NCBI RefSeq assembly: GCF_014192115.1
Contig: NZ_JACHXL010000006.1
Location: forward strand, 39,313-103,312
Direction: 5' to 3'
DNA length: 64,000 nucleotides
DNA from: Psychrobacter luti
GTDB taxonomy: Bacteria > Pseudomonadota > Gammaproteobacteria > Pseudomonadales > Moraxellaceae
Below the pieces are notes generated by a model, which was given only the letters and a program-made list of their open reading frames with translations, made no database searches and was not told the DNA's origin. Shown here one piece after another: positions 38,385-48,163 of this stretch. Every line of letters starts with the position of its first letter. The first letter of the stretch is position 1. A program made the position numbers and the translations under genes.

Positions 38385-39659
38385 TTATATCTCTGCTACT
38401 TTTTCATCAGTGCGAATACTTTTGGCGACTTTACCAACGCTTAAACCTTGTACCAAGATAGAGAATATCACCACCGCATAAGTAAGCGCCAATAAAATAT
38501 CACGCTCGCTGCCTGACGGCAGCTGCAAGACCAAAGCAACTGAAATACCGCCCCGTAATCCGCCCCATGTCAGCACCTTCCATGCGCCTGTCGGTAAATC
38601 AAGCTGACGGTGAAAGGTTTTGGTGGTCATACCTACAACGATAAAGCGCGCAAGTAGGGCAATAACAATGGTCAAACCAGCAGCGATAAATAGGTTGCCA
38701 GAATAGGCAATCATGACTACTTCAAGACCAATTAATACAAATAAAATAGCGTTGAGAATTTCATCGATTAATTCCCAAAATAAGTCAATATAATGGCGAG
38801 TTTTGTCACTCATCGCCAGTGCTCGTCCGCGATTACCGACCATTAATCCCATCATTACCATCGCAAGTGGACCTGATAAGTGCCAATGGCTCGCCAATGC
38901 ATAGCCGCCTATCACGCCTGCAAGCGTTAGTAACACTTCCTCTTGGTAACTATCGATGCTCTTTATGAGATAATATAATATGCCGCCGAGTATCAAACCA
39001 AAGATAATACCGCCACCAGCTTCAACCGCTAAAGTATGGGCGACATAATTTGCCGTTGGAATATCGCCGCTCGATAAAATACCGAGTAGCAGCACAAAAA
39101 TAACCACGCCGATACCGTCATTAAATAATGACTCACCGGCAATGACGGTTTCAATACTTTTTGGTGCGCCTGCTGATGCCAAAATACCCATCACGGCAAT
39201 TGGATCGGTCGGCGATATTAAGGCACCAAACAATAAGCACCACAAAAACGGCAGTCCAAAACCAAATAGTGGCAGCATGAAGTACAGGGCGGCGGCAATT
39301 AATAGCGCCGATACGATAGTGCCAATACAAGCAAGGATACCAATGGGTAATTTATAACGTTTTAAGTCGCCAATGTTGACGTGTAGCGCGCCGGCAAAGA
39401 GCAACATTGACAGCATGCCATCTAACAAGACTTCGGTAAAATCAAGCTGCTCCAATAAGCTTACTTCATAATCAATCAGCTCATCAAAACCTAAAAAGCC
39501 CAAAAATATCGCCCCGATAGATAATAAGATGGAGATAACCATCACGCCGATAGTCGTTGGTAGACCGATGAATCGATGATTCACATAAGTAAGTAAGGCG
39601 GTAATCGATAAAAAAATAGCGCTGATTTCTAGTATGGTCAAGCTGCTGGTAGGAGCCAT
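38385..39659 (-). CDS. Sodium/proton antiporter, CPA1 family
   Basis: A 424-residue inner-membrane antiporter with 12-13 hydrophobic segments. Characteristic CPA1 motifs are GALISPTDPIAVMGIL, with the Asp implicated in cation binding, GESLFNDGIGVV and a C-terminal WGGLRGGISVALVLQLP. There is no long cytoplasmic regulatory tail, so it is of the short NhaP-like type. It should exchange Na+ (or K+) for H+ in pH and salt homeostasis; ion choice cannot be told from sequence. Confidence 0.88.
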   Translation of the reverse strand: MAPTSSLTILEISAIFLSITALLTYVNHRFIGLPTTIGVMVISILLSIGAIFLGFLGFDELIDYEVSLLEQLDFTEVLLDGMLSMLLFAGALHVNIGDLKRYKLPIGILACIGTIVSALLIAAALYFMLPLFGFGLPFLWCLLFGALISPTDPIAVMGILASAGAPKSIETVIAGESLFNDGIGVVIFVLLLGILSSGDIPTANYVAHTLAVEAGGGIIFGLILGGILYYLIKSIDSYQEEVLLTLAGVIGGYALASHWHLSGPLAMVMMGLMVGNRGRALAMSDKTRHYIDLFWELIDEILNAILFVLIGLEVVMIAYSGNLFIAAGLTIVIALLARFIVVGMTTKTFHRQLDLPTGAWKVLTWGGLRGGISVALVLQLPSGSERDILLALTYAVVIFSILVQGLSVGKVAKSIRTDEKVAEI

Positions 39660-39804
39660 AAAAAAGGTCTCAAATAATGATAAAAAATCGTCCTAAGATT
39701 AGAACTTATGAAGATTGACTGGGTTTTTATTTTAGTTATTTTTGCGCTTGCATACCAGCTATGAATAGCAAACTTATTTTTAGTAGTACAACTTGTTTTA
39801 GGGA

Positions 39805-41529
39805 TTACCTTGATTGCGCTTGTAGCACTTTACGAATATGAGCATCAAACTTAGGGACATAAGCAAAGTATTGATGTTGGGCATCTTTTTCAAGGATAAA
39901 ATGTTTGGCTTGTTGGCACATGGAGATTAAGTCATCTATCAATTCTTGATAGCTGAGATTGTCTTGTCCCGCACGTTCAATCAATGTCAACTCATGTAGT
40001 AGCGTTTGCTGCTGGGCATTATTAACTTGGGCATAATTGAGATCCACTAATGCCTGACAAAGCGCCTTTAATACCATTAAGTCTGCGGTCGCGTAACGAC
40101 GTATCTCGCCAAGCGATGCATCGATAAAGTCGGATATTTTAGGGGTATGTGTAACGACGGCCAATATGGCGACGCGTGGTTTGTTGTTTACGCTTTCAAT
40201 ATTGCTGTTATCTGTGTTTGCTTTATCTGGCGCAGGTTTATTTGACGTTGATTGATTTGAGGTTTGCTTATCTGGGCTTGGTATATAAAAGTGATAGGGA
40301 CTCGGTGGCTGACGACGCATCATAATACTTAAACAAGCGGTCAAAGACTGCACACAATTGACCGCTGTTTTAGGATCATTAATGCCTGGTGATAAGGCGC
40401 GTACCGCAATTTCAGTCATTTGTCCTAAGCTATAAGCGATATCGTTGGAGTGGCTTAAGCGTTGCTCAATACGTATACAGCCAGCAAAGCGCTGCCAGAA
40501 CAACCCATCAGGCTTACGTGGGATGATTGCCAGATTTAGTGTGTTGGTTTGATGGCGATTGTCTAAATGGTCGGCTGGGCGCTTATAAAAATAGCCAATA
40601 ATATTTCTGTCAGTGACAAAATCACCAAGGTTGGCGTTAATGTGCACCACGCCACCATAATCTTGGGTTAAGGTGACAAGTGATTCTAGATAAATTTGCT
40701 GCAAATAGCCTGAGCACGGTGGATAAATCGGCGTGGCAGACCAAGTATTGAATTGTTCGACGTCATGATGCTCAACGTCACGTTGATGTTCTATATCGCA
40801 GCGGTCTTTATACCAGTAATGAATATTTTTAATCGCCTCATTACTTGCACCTTGAATCACATGCGATGCCTGAATCGCATGCACCATATGCTGCACGAAA
40901 TAAACCAATAATAAAGCGCAAATAATCGCCATGATAATGGCAAAGGTCACCGCTAATTGCGGCACTCCAAAACCAACATCATATTTATGAATCGCTTTTA
41001 ACACCAATAGACTATAGCTAAAAGTGCCAATAAACGCGCCTAAGACAAACTGATTGGGCGTATCTGTCAAAAAATTGCGTAGCAATCTGGGACCAAATTG
41101 CGAAGACGCCATCGATAACACAGCAATTGTGATCGAAAAAGTAGTCCCGGCGACACCGAGTACCGCACCGGCAATGGTAGTCATAATAGCGCGAGCCGCA
41201 TCATCATCTCCCGTAAAGGCGAAGGTGATTTCTCTAACCGTCTCGCGGTCGAAATGTTCATCAATGGTCACCAATAAAGGCGCCAGTAGAATACCTGCCA
41301 CCACACAAGCGGTTGGAATAAACCAATAAGAGCCAATAAGCTGCTGCCATAGATTTCTTAGGCGATCAGGTAAATCGGTCAGCGTCTGTAGTGACCAGAG
41401 CTGGGTAAATTGCTTTAACCTGTGCATGATTGCGAGCCATGCAGATTTAAACCAGCCATTTTTAGGATGTTTATCCAATGTTTTGAGCTCCACAAGTGAC
41501 CTAAAAATCAACCTAAGAAATAATCCCAT
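39805..41529 (-). CDS. DUF2254 membrane protein
   Basis: A 574-residue protein with N-terminal membrane helices (about 68-240) and a large C-terminal soluble part. Typical DUF2254 segments are TTIAGAVLGVAGTTFSITIAVLS, SSQFGPRLLRNF and, later, ALSPGINDPKTAVNC. A Ser/Asn/Lys-rich insertion (about 420-450) is low complexity. The first ~60 residues are not part of the domain. Function unknown; no operon link to neighbours is evident. Confidence 0.82.
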   Translation of the reverse strand: MGLFLRLIFRSLVELKTLDKHPKNGWFKSAWLAIMHRLKQFTQLWSLQTLTDLPDRLRNLWQQLIGSYWFIPTACVVAGILLAPLLVTIDEHFDRETVREITFAFTGDDDAARAIMTTIAGAVLGVAGTTFSITIAVLSMASSQFGPRLLRNFLTDTPNQFVLGAFIGTFSYSLLVLKAIHKYDVGFGVPQLAVTFAIIMAIICALLLVYFVQHMVHAIQASHVIQGASNEAIKNIHYWYKDRCDIEHQRDVEHHDVEQFNTWSATPIYPPCSGYLQQIYLESLVTLTQDYGGVVHINANLGDFVTDRNIIGYFYKRPADHLDNRHQTNTLNLAIIPRKPDGLFWQRFAGCIRIEQRLSHSNDIAYSLGQMTEIAVRALSPGINDPKTAVNCVQSLTACLSIMMRRQPPSPYHFYIPSPDKQTSNQSTSNKPAPDKANTDNSNIESVNNKPRVAILAVVTHTPKISDFIDASLGEIRRYATADLMVLKALCQALVDLNYAQVNNAQQQTLLHELTLIERAGQDNLSYQELIDDLISMCQQAKHFILEKDAQHQYFAYVPKFDAHIRKVLQAQSR

Positions 41530-41626
41530 TTTTATTAAAAAGTAGGGATTTTATTTGGCTAGAAAATATGCTTAGAAGTCAATTACCTTACCATATAAGC
41601 CATAAAGATTAAAAATTTAGTAAAAA

Positions 41627-41655
41627 AATAAGCCCCTATAGTCGGGGCTTATTTA
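41627..41655 (+). terminator. Terminator between DUF2254 and M66 genes
   Basis: AATAAGCCCC and GGGGCTTATT with a 7-base loop, flanked by an A-run on the left. Read on the reverse strand it ends the M66 gene transcript with a T-run. Confidence 0.75.
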
Positions 41656-41698
41656 GTAGAAGATTATTTTTAATGTGATAAAGTTTCTGTGTTCTTTA

Positions 41699-44600
41699 TT
41701 AACTGACTAGATCGTTAATCCAAGTACTTATAGCGGTGCTTAATTTTTCTAAAACTGACGGCTCTTCTATGCTATCTACACTTAGGGACTGCATTTGCCT
41801 ACTAGCCATCGTTACTGGTTGTTTTTGCATACTCTCCACAATCAAGGGTAGGTTTTTGCCAGCTGTCGATAGTATCAGACTTGGATTCTGAGTTAACATT
41901 GTCCATCTCTGATTACCATCACCACTACAACCATAGCGAATGAGACGTGCGCGATTATTATTCATATAACCATTTTCTAAGTCAAAGCACTGACTACCTT
42001 GCTTGATGGCATTGGCTGTTACATCCATTTGCCAAATTTGTGAGCTTGCTTGTTCGTTACAAGGGGCGAGATTAATAACATTGCCACTTTGTGGCATTAA
42101 GCAGTGATCTAGCGCCATTTTACTATGGATTCTACCTTTTGTATCCTGAATCCACTGCTCAGAATCGTCTCCTGTACACGCACTTGGCCCACTGATAAAG
42201 GCATTAAGCTTACCATCTTCTAGTGTTTCAACTTTAAGACAGTTTTTACCGTTTAGTAAAGGATTAACATTTGCTAAAGGTTTGTCATCCTGTAGGCCTA
42301 GCTCTTTAACAAATTTCTGAAATTCGGTGATTGCTTCAGGCTCGTTCTCAATTAAATCAGTACGATAGACATTGACCCAACGATTTAAGCGATAAACGGT
42401 TTGTTGTTGCTGCTCATAACGCTCTAACGTTTGGAATGCAAGAGGGCTAAGCTCTTGACTTAGCTCATTACGAGCGTTTTTATAAGAGTTATATATCAAC
42501 TCACCATTTGCATCCAAACTAATGTTTGGATTTCCGGCTTGCGCGAGAAGTTGTTGCTCTAATACTGGCAATTCGATTCTTCTTAATGCACTAAAACCTT
42601 CACTTTTACCAAATACTACCGCCGGCTTGATGCTATCGTTATAGCGAGGGATATCTATAGATGATAATAATACTTGTGCCTCATTAGCCTTTTTGCAATA
42701 CAAATCCACTTTTTGCGGGTCTTCAGCAATCGCTAAATTAACATGAAATTTGTTGGCATTGCTTTGCAGACGAGTCGGCGCTAAAGCAATACTATTAACC
42801 ATGTTATTACTATAAGTAACGGTTAACCAGCAGCTTGCCGATGCAAAAGCGTTATTAGGCGTAGGCAAATCAAAGACGTTACCCCAGTTACCACGTGCTG
42901 CTGGATAAATAACTCCCTTTTGTTCCACAGGATCGTAACCACCCAAGATAGTATAGACAGGAACACCCTGCAAGCGTGGTTTTAAGTAATTGCCATCAGC
43001 GCTGTTATACCAAACATGGGTAGCCTTTGGTGGTACTTTTGGTTGATCAACTTCCATCCGTCTCAGCTCTTGATTCCACTTTTTATAGCCGGTCGGTGAA
43101 TCACTTGCAAACATATGACGATCAAATGCAGGTTGGATTTTTATTTTTGTGCTGTAACCCGTGTAATGGGTATAACGTGAAATATCGCTGTTATTAGAGC
43201 CACCAGACATGGCGTCACGACCATAGCCATATTGACCCAAGAAAGTAGGTGAGTCTTCAGTACCGGGACCGACATCTTGTCTCCACCATTCAAAGTTACC
43301 ACGCATTCTATTTCTATGTGGCATGAAACCCCAACCACTATCTGCATGATGTTCTGACCAGAATTTTTTATCGCCAACTTTACCTGGATAATGGCCTAAT
43401 CCATAATGATGCCCAATTTCATGACTGAACTCATTACCGACCGAATCGATTAAAGTCAGCATACCGTTACCACCGCTCAAGCCATGGTTGAACGTACCGT
43501 TCACGTATTTACCACGGGCGTGATGTGCATTAACATTTTGAGTGAGTTGCGGCTGCTCTTGGCTTTGCATAGAAGCACTGGTAACGCCCCAATTGGCTAA
43601 GTTGATACCGACCCCAAAGGTTGATTTACCAGTATTTTCGCGCATATCACCACTATAAACATCACCGGTTGAGCTACTACCCGAAGCGGTATCGTAAATG
43701 GTGCCATTAGCGACCATGACTCGATCAAGCACGATATCATCATATTTGGCCACGGTCATTTGGGCTGCTGGGATGGTCTGAAAATAATCTGCACCCGCTT
43801 TTTCTGGCTGTAGCAACATATAATGACCATCGGTTTTAGTGACGGGACTTAACAAGCCAATACGGATATTGGTCAATACCAGCTCACCTGGTGCTGCAAA
43901 ATCTATCTTATCTTCTAATAGTTCGCCGCTACGATTTTGGTCATCAACAATTTTGATCTTTAAACCAGCAACCATCTCATTCCATTGTAGTTTCGTTGAC
44001 CATGCCCGTTTACTATATGAAACACGTGGTCGCCCATCGCTGTTAGTTTGGTCGGCAAGTGGTATGTGAGTGGGATCATCTAAATCGATACGGCGTAATA
44101 ACATCCCATCCTTGTAGATTTCAGCAACCAGTTGATTGACTACTCCCATCTCAAGCGTAGGCGTTACTAATAAAATGGCTTCTTTTTCTGCTGTTAGGCG
44201 CGGCATATTTTTTGCTTCGTTGCCGTGAGGATCTACGACATGGTTTTGTCCAAATTGAATCATAGCTTGGAAAGAACCAACAAGGTCTGGGCGAATATCT
44301 CGCGTCTGACCCGCGCCGTTATAGTCAAAGAAACCTAACAAATAATAATCAGTAATATCTTTCTTTGGTTCTGGATATTTTATTGGCGTGCTTGGCTCAA
44401 GCGGCGTCAAAGGCACACTTGGCTTGATAGGTGTACTTGGCTCAAGTGGTATAGCAGGAATGCTCGTTACTGGTGGCTTGATAGGTGTACTTGGCTCAAG
44501 TGGTATAGCAGGAATGCTCGTTACTGGTAGCTTGATAGGTGTACTTGGTTCAAGCGGGGTAGCAGGAATGCTCGTTACTGGTGGCTTGATAGGTGTACTT

Positions 44601-44746
44601 GGCTCAAGTGGTATAGCAGGAATGCTCGTTCCAGGTGGGTTTACTACTGGAGGAGTACTGTCACTGCCTTCACCACAAGCAGAAAGCATGATGGAAATAA
44701 TGCCTATGCTTAATGCTTTAGTTTGAAATGCCCTTATATTTTTCAA
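41699..44746 (-). CDS. M66 (StcE-like) metalloprotease lipoprotein with ricin-type lectin tail
   Basis: A 1015-residue exported lipoprotein. The signal peptide ends in lipobox LSAC (Cys24). Residues ~35-125 are a proline-rich stalk of ~18-residue repeats (SIPAIPLEPSTPIKPPV). The peptidase part has the zinc motif HEIGHHYGLGH (H442, E443, H446, H452), as in the mucin-cleaving StcE family. A C-terminal region (~825-965) has ricin-B-like segments with Q-x-W (SEQWIQD, SQIWQMD, NQRWTML). The likely role is surface cleavage of glycoproteins; substrate unknown. Single gene. Confidence 0.85.
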   Translation of the reverse strand: MKNIRAFQTKALSIGIISIMLSACGEGSDSTPPVVNPPGTSIPAIPLEPSTPIKPPVTSIPATPLEPSTPIKLPVTSIPAIPLEPSTPIKPPVTSIPAIPLEPSTPIKPSVPLTPLEPSTPIKYPEPKKDITDYYLLGFFDYNGAGQTRDIRPDLVGSFQAMIQFGQNHVVDPHGNEAKNMPRLTAEKEAILLVTPTLEMGVVNQLVAEIYKDGMLLRRIDLDDPTHIPLADQTNSDGRPRVSYSKRAWSTKLQWNEMVAGLKIKIVDDQNRSGELLEDKIDFAAPGELVLTNIRIGLLSPVTKTDGHYMLLQPEKAGADYFQTIPAAQMTVAKYDDIVLDRVMVANGTIYDTASGSSSTGDVYSGDMRENTGKSTFGVGINLANWGVTSASMQSQEQPQLTQNVNAHHARGKYVNGTFNHGLSGGNGMLTLIDSVGNEFSHEIGHHYGLGHYPGKVGDKKFWSEHHADSGWGFMPHRNRMRGNFEWWRQDVGPGTEDSPTFLGQYGYGRDAMSGGSNNSDISRYTHYTGYSTKIKIQPAFDRHMFASDSPTGYKKWNQELRRMEVDQPKVPPKATHVWYNSADGNYLKPRLQGVPVYTILGGYDPVEQKGVIYPAARGNWGNVFDLPTPNNAFASASCWLTVTYSNNMVNSIALAPTRLQSNANKFHVNLAIAEDPQKVDLYCKKANEAQVLLSSIDIPRYNDSIKPAVVFGKSEGFSALRRIELPVLEQQLLAQAGNPNISLDANGELIYNSYKNARNELSQELSPLAFQTLERYEQQQQTVYRLNRWVNVYRTDLIENEPEAITEFQKFVKELGLQDDKPLANVNPLLNGKNCLKVETLEDGKLNAFISGPSACTGDDSEQWIQDTKGRIHSKMALDHCLMPQSGNVINLAPCNEQASSQIWQMDVTANAIKQGSQCFDLENGYMNNNRARLIRYGCSGDGNQRWTMLTQNPSLILSTAGKNLPLIVESMQKQPVTMASRQMQSLSVDSIEEPSVLEKLSTAISTWINDLVS
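44421..44640. repeat. 54-bp tandem repeats inside the M66 gene
   Basis: Four nearly identical 54-base units plus a partial one at the left encode the proline-rich stalk. Being in multiples of 3, copy-number change would keep the frame and alter stalk length. High identity between copies suggests recent duplication. Confidence 0.85.
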
Positions 44747-44903
44747 TGAGATCCCCTTATTAGTATAATTTGGGAGTAATATAACAGCTATGTTAGTAAT
44801 TTGTACGACATTTGTTTTATTTATTATTTTTTTTTTGCGTTTTTAATATGATTGCAAAAATATAGTTATTAATAGGTCTCTGTGCTATATCAGAAATTAT
44901 CGG

Positions 44904-46466
44904 TCATTTTACTGTAGGATTATCCGCTTCAGTAATAATATCGCTTCTATTGGTAGCGTGCTTGCTGTCAACATTCACTTTATCAAGACCAACATCTTTA
45001 GGAAGAATAATCTCGTTATTATTTTCATCGTATTCTATATCGCTGTCTTTGTCATAAGCGACTGGCTCAAAACGTGGCGTGACGTCATTACTACCTTTAT
45101 CTTCCTTAGATAAGTGGTTTGGTGTCGTAGCACTAGATTTTCTGAAGAGTTTAGAGTGATTATTTTTACCTAAATCGGCCTCATTTTCCGCTGATTTTTT
45201 CCGCGGTTCACTATGAGCAAAAATAGCATTTAACGGCATATTTAATTGCTGTTTGGCATAGGCTTCTGTATTTTCGAAGCGATTGACCAACAAGCTTAGC
45301 CATGGTTTTTGGTCTTCTGGGCTCATCTCATCAAGCTCATCTTTGATAGGTAAGGGATAAGGTAGGGTGCGATAAAAGTCCCACAAAGTCATTTTGCTCA
45401 AATCTTTTTTCAACACATAATCTTCTTCTTCCGTCATGGTAATCAAGTTACTGTTTTGTAGATAATTAAGATAGGTATACCATTTTGGCAGCTCTTTGCG
45501 CCCCAAGACATTGCGGAGCGCTTGTTCGCTCACTGCTTCACCTTTTAAATGATGGGTATAAACGAGGTTTAACATATCGAGCAAACTTAAGAGCGGGTGA
45601 CGCGGATAGACTTCTTCGGTCTCAAAAATAGTCAAGGTATAGCTAATCTCAACGCCCAATAAAATCAAATTCCACGACAGATATATCCATAATAAGAAAA
45701 TTGGCAATGCCGCAAACGCCCCATAAATGACTTCATAGCTGGTAAAGTTTGCCATCACCGTACCAAAAAGATTCTTCATTAGCTCGAAGATAATCGCTAC
45801 AAATACACCAGCAATGGCAGCATTTTTCGCAGGGACACGCGCTTTTGGAATAAACCAATACATGCTTATAAAACCAGCTACCGTGATGGTAAAGGAAACG
45901 ACTTGTACCCAAAATGACCAGTCGATGCCATAACCAGCAATTTGTCTATTTAAAAAACTTAGGCTTTGTACCGCGCTTGAGGCAAGGAATGCTGTGCCTA
46001 ATACTAACGGTCCTAACGTGACGATGGTCCAATAGCGCAGCATGCTTTTCATACCACCAGAGCGGTTTTCTACCCGCCAGATTTGGTTAAAAGCGCGCTC
46101 AATAGTCGTCAAAGTCATGATAGTAGTAAAGAATAAAACCATCGCACCGATAATAGTCAGATTTGAGGATTGCTCAGCAAAGGTATTGATATATTTACTG
46201 ACCTGTAAGCTCGATTGGGGCAGCAAATTGCTATAAATAACCTCATAAATCTGCGCTCTGACGGATGCCAAGGCTGGCACTGAAGATAAAATCATCAAGA
46301 GTACTGTTAGGATAGGTACAATGGATAATAATGTCGTATAGGTCAGTGAGGCAGCTTTTTGTTGGCAATTGTCTTCAAAAAAATGCCGAGTCAAAAAACG
46401 TAGGAACTGGAACCAGCTTTGGTGTAAAAAAGGGATTTTTTTTAATAAGTTTTCCATGACGACCAT
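44904..46466 (-). CDS. YihY/BrkB-family membrane protein
   Basis: A 520-residue inner-membrane protein. The N-terminal ~300 residues hold about six helices with the family signature around LTYTTLLSIVPILTVLLMIL, the ENRSGG loop, and GAFAALPIFLLWIYLSWNLILLG. The family was once called RNase BN, but it is now considered a membrane protein of unknown function. A cytoplasmic tail of about 200 residues follows; the last 120 are charged and low complexity. A second ATG at 46457 is an alternative start. Confidence 0.83.
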   Translation of the reverse strand: MVVMENLLKKIPFLHQSWFQFLRFLTRHFFEDNCQQKAASLTYTTLLSIVPILTVLLMILSSVPALASVRAQIYEVIYSNLLPQSSLQVSKYINTFAEQSSNLTIIGAMVLFFTTIMTLTTIERAFNQIWRVENRSGGMKSMLRYWTIVTLGPLVLGTAFLASSAVQSLSFLNRQIAGYGIDWSFWVQVVSFTITVAGFISMYWFIPKARVPAKNAAIAGVFVAIIFELMKNLFGTVMANFTSYEVIYGAFAALPIFLLWIYLSWNLILLGVEISYTLTIFETEEVYPRHPLLSLLDMLNLVYTHHLKGEAVSEQALRNVLGRKELPKWYTYLNYLQNSNLITMTEEEDYVLKKDLSKMTLWDFYRTLPYPLPIKDELDEMSPEDQKPWLSLLVNRFENTEAYAKQQLNMPLNAIFAHSEPRKKSAENEADLGKNNHSKLFRKSSATTPNHLSKEDKGSNDVTPRFEPVAYDKDSDIEYDENNNEIILPKDVGLDKVNVDSKHATNRSDIITEADNPTVK

Positions 46467-46557
46467 TTAACGCGGATAAGAGTGCGAATAGTGTAGCAAA
46501 AATGGGCATTGACAATCTCCCGCTTAATTGTGTCGAAATGCATTTGACCGACTTTCA

Positions 46558-46711
46558 TATCATTCTATAGTGAATTAAATATAAAAACGATGTAGCGGAA
46601 CAGGGACGAATTTTTTGCAGCCTCTATCTGCGTAGGCACAGCAAGCCAGAAAAATTCATCCCTGTTCTGCGTCATAACCATAATCGATTCAATTAGTATG
46701 GACTATATATA
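46558..46711. repeat. MITE-like imperfect inverted repeat element
   Basis: Two arms of about 60 bases face each other. The inner parts match best: left 46595-46616 (AGCGGAACAGGGACGAATTT...) and right 46650-46671 (...AAATTCATCCCTGTTCTGCG), with few mismatches. The outer parts, starting TATAGTGAATT and ending AATTAGTATGGACTATA, also match imperfectly. There is no coding capacity. It sits in the 424-base gap before wrbA; the rest of that gap shows nothing else. A repeated chromosomal element is inferred. Confidence 0.6.
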
Positions 46712-46890
46712 ACAGCATTTAAACTAGAGTGCTAAGTGCGCTTTGTTTGCATGTCAGTGAATGACTCGGGCATAATGTGCACATCTATTTATAAATGCTT
46801 GTTACTTGCTATATGTTGCCCGCTATATATGATGCAAATAACATATATCTCAAATAACAACGTCAATGATTTTAGAAGGAAGTTTTGCTA

Positions 46891-47508
46891 ATGAGTCAGA
46901 CCGACCCTTATGTTTTGGTGCTCTATTATTCAAATTATGGTACGACTAAGACATTAGCATATGCCATCGCCCAAGGTATTGAAGACGCTGGCATGACGGC
47001 GCGTATTCGTACGGTGCCGACAGTTGCACCTGAAACCACGGTAAGCAAGCCTGCCATTCCTGATGAAGGCGATCTTTATTGCACCATGGATGATTTAAAA
47101 GATTGTAGTGGTCTGGCGCTTGGTAGCCCAACACACTTTGGTAATATGGCAGCGCCTATGAAGTATTTTTGGGACAATACTGTCACGCTATGGCTGGCTG
47201 GCAATCTACAAAATAAACCAGCAGCCGTATTTACCGCAACTGGCTCGATGCACGGCGGGCAAGAGACGACATTATTGACCATGATGATGCCGCTATTGCA
47301 TCATGGCATGATGATTGTAGGTGTCCCTTATGCTGAGCCTGCCCTAAATCGTACCCGTGGTGGTGGCTCACCTTATGGGGCTAGTCATGTGAGCGGTGCT
47401 CTACATGATCAGCCTGTATCGGAAGATGAGCGTGAACTGGCGATTGCCCAAGGGCGTCGTTTGGCAATTACGGCTTCTGCCTTAGCCCAAGCCAATTGTA
47501 AGCGTTAA
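46891..47508 (+). CDS. wrbA: NAD(P)H:quinone oxidoreductase, WrbA type
   Basis: A 205-residue flavodoxin-like FMN enzyme that reduces quinones by two electrons and limits oxidative stress. The FMN-phosphate loop is near the N-terminus (YYSNYGTTKTLA); GSPTHFGNMAAPMKYFWD and TGSMHGGQETTLL are typical of WrbA. The ATG at 46891 (MSQTDPY) follows GAAGGA at 10 bases; a TTG two codons earlier is less likely. The gene precedes a DUF2069 gene. Confidence 0.92.
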   Translation: MSQTDPYVLVLYYSNYGTTKTLAYAIAQGIEDAGMTARIRTVPTVAPETTVSKPAIPDEGDLYCTMDDLKDCSGLALGSPTHFGNMAAPMKYFWDNTVTLWLAGNLQNKPAAVFTATGSMHGGQETTLLTMMMPLLHHGMMIVGVPYAEPALNRTRGGGSPYGASHVSGALHDQPVSEDERELAIAQGRRLAITASALAQANCKR

Positions 47509-47554
47509 TTGCCCTCATCCATTGCTGCTATCAATTAGGAAATAAATATCTCTC

Positions 47555-48052
47555 ATGGCTACTAACCGCTCCAATCAGGACAGTAAAATAAAAACGCCAG
47601 AAGAAAATACATCTCAGGCTACTAATGCTGTGAAGGCGCAAAAGCCAATCACGCCTATTCGTCAGCGTTTGATGGTGACATGGTTGGTATGGCTGGTTTT
47701 TAGATTATTGGCGTTACCGGTTCTAATCAGTGTCTTTAATCCTAGTAATCCAGATATTATCGGCGGTATTGCTTGGCAAGCGCTCTGGTTAGTACCAGCG
47801 TTTGTCTTAACGCCATCGATATTACGTGGGCGTTCACCTTATGCACTATTGATAGATAGCATGTTTACTCTGGTTTATCTCGGGGCAAGTGGTGTAGTGC
47901 TATTCACTCGCGTTTATGGCAGTAGTTGGGCTGAAATAGCCGTATATTTGCTTGATTTTATTCTGTTGTTTGCAATTAATATTTGGTTATTTATATTGTT
48001 AAAACGACTACCGTCAATGAATAATGTCGTGAAGCAACCACGTTCTCGCTAG
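47555..48052 (+). CDS. DUF2069 membrane protein
   Basis: A 165-residue protein with a polar N-terminal tail of about 40 residues and four membrane helices, such as LMVTWLVWLVFRLLALPVL and AVYLLDFILLFAINIWLFILL. It fits DUF2069; its place 46 bases after wrbA is seen in several gammaproteobacteria, suggesting co-expression. Function unknown. Confidence 0.8.
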   Translation: MATNRSNQDSKIKTPEENTSQATNAVKAQKPITPIRQRLMVTWLVWLVFRLLALPVLISVFNPSNPDIIGGIAWQALWLVPAFVLTPSILRGRSPYALLIDSMFTLVYLGASGVVLFTRVYGSSWAEIAVYLLDFILLFAINIWLFILLKRLPSMNNVVKQPRSR

Positions 48053-48095
48053 ATGAATCTTGGCATCTTGTATTGTTGTAACCTATATTAATAGC

Positions 48096-48135
48096 AAAAA
48101 AGCGGCGCTCTATATATGTAGAGCGCCGCTTTTTT
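48096..48135 (+). terminator. Strong bidirectional terminator
   Basis: AAAAAAGCGGCGCTCTA, loop TATATG, TAGAGCGCCGCTTTTTT: a perfect 17-bp palindrome between convergent genes (DUF2069 and DUF3108). Confidence 0.92.
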
Positions 48136-48163
48136 AGATTGACCATTTATAGAGAATTGGAAC

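Noticed and set aside
44421..44640. Direct repeats that might suggest a CRISPR array
   Set aside because: The 54-base units are head to tail without unique spacers and encode a protein repeat in frame.
44388..44726. Forward reading frame of 112 codons full of SSGIAGMLVTGGLIGVLG repeats
   Set aside because: It is the antisense image of the proline-rich repeat stalk of the M66 gene and has no independent ribosome-binding site.
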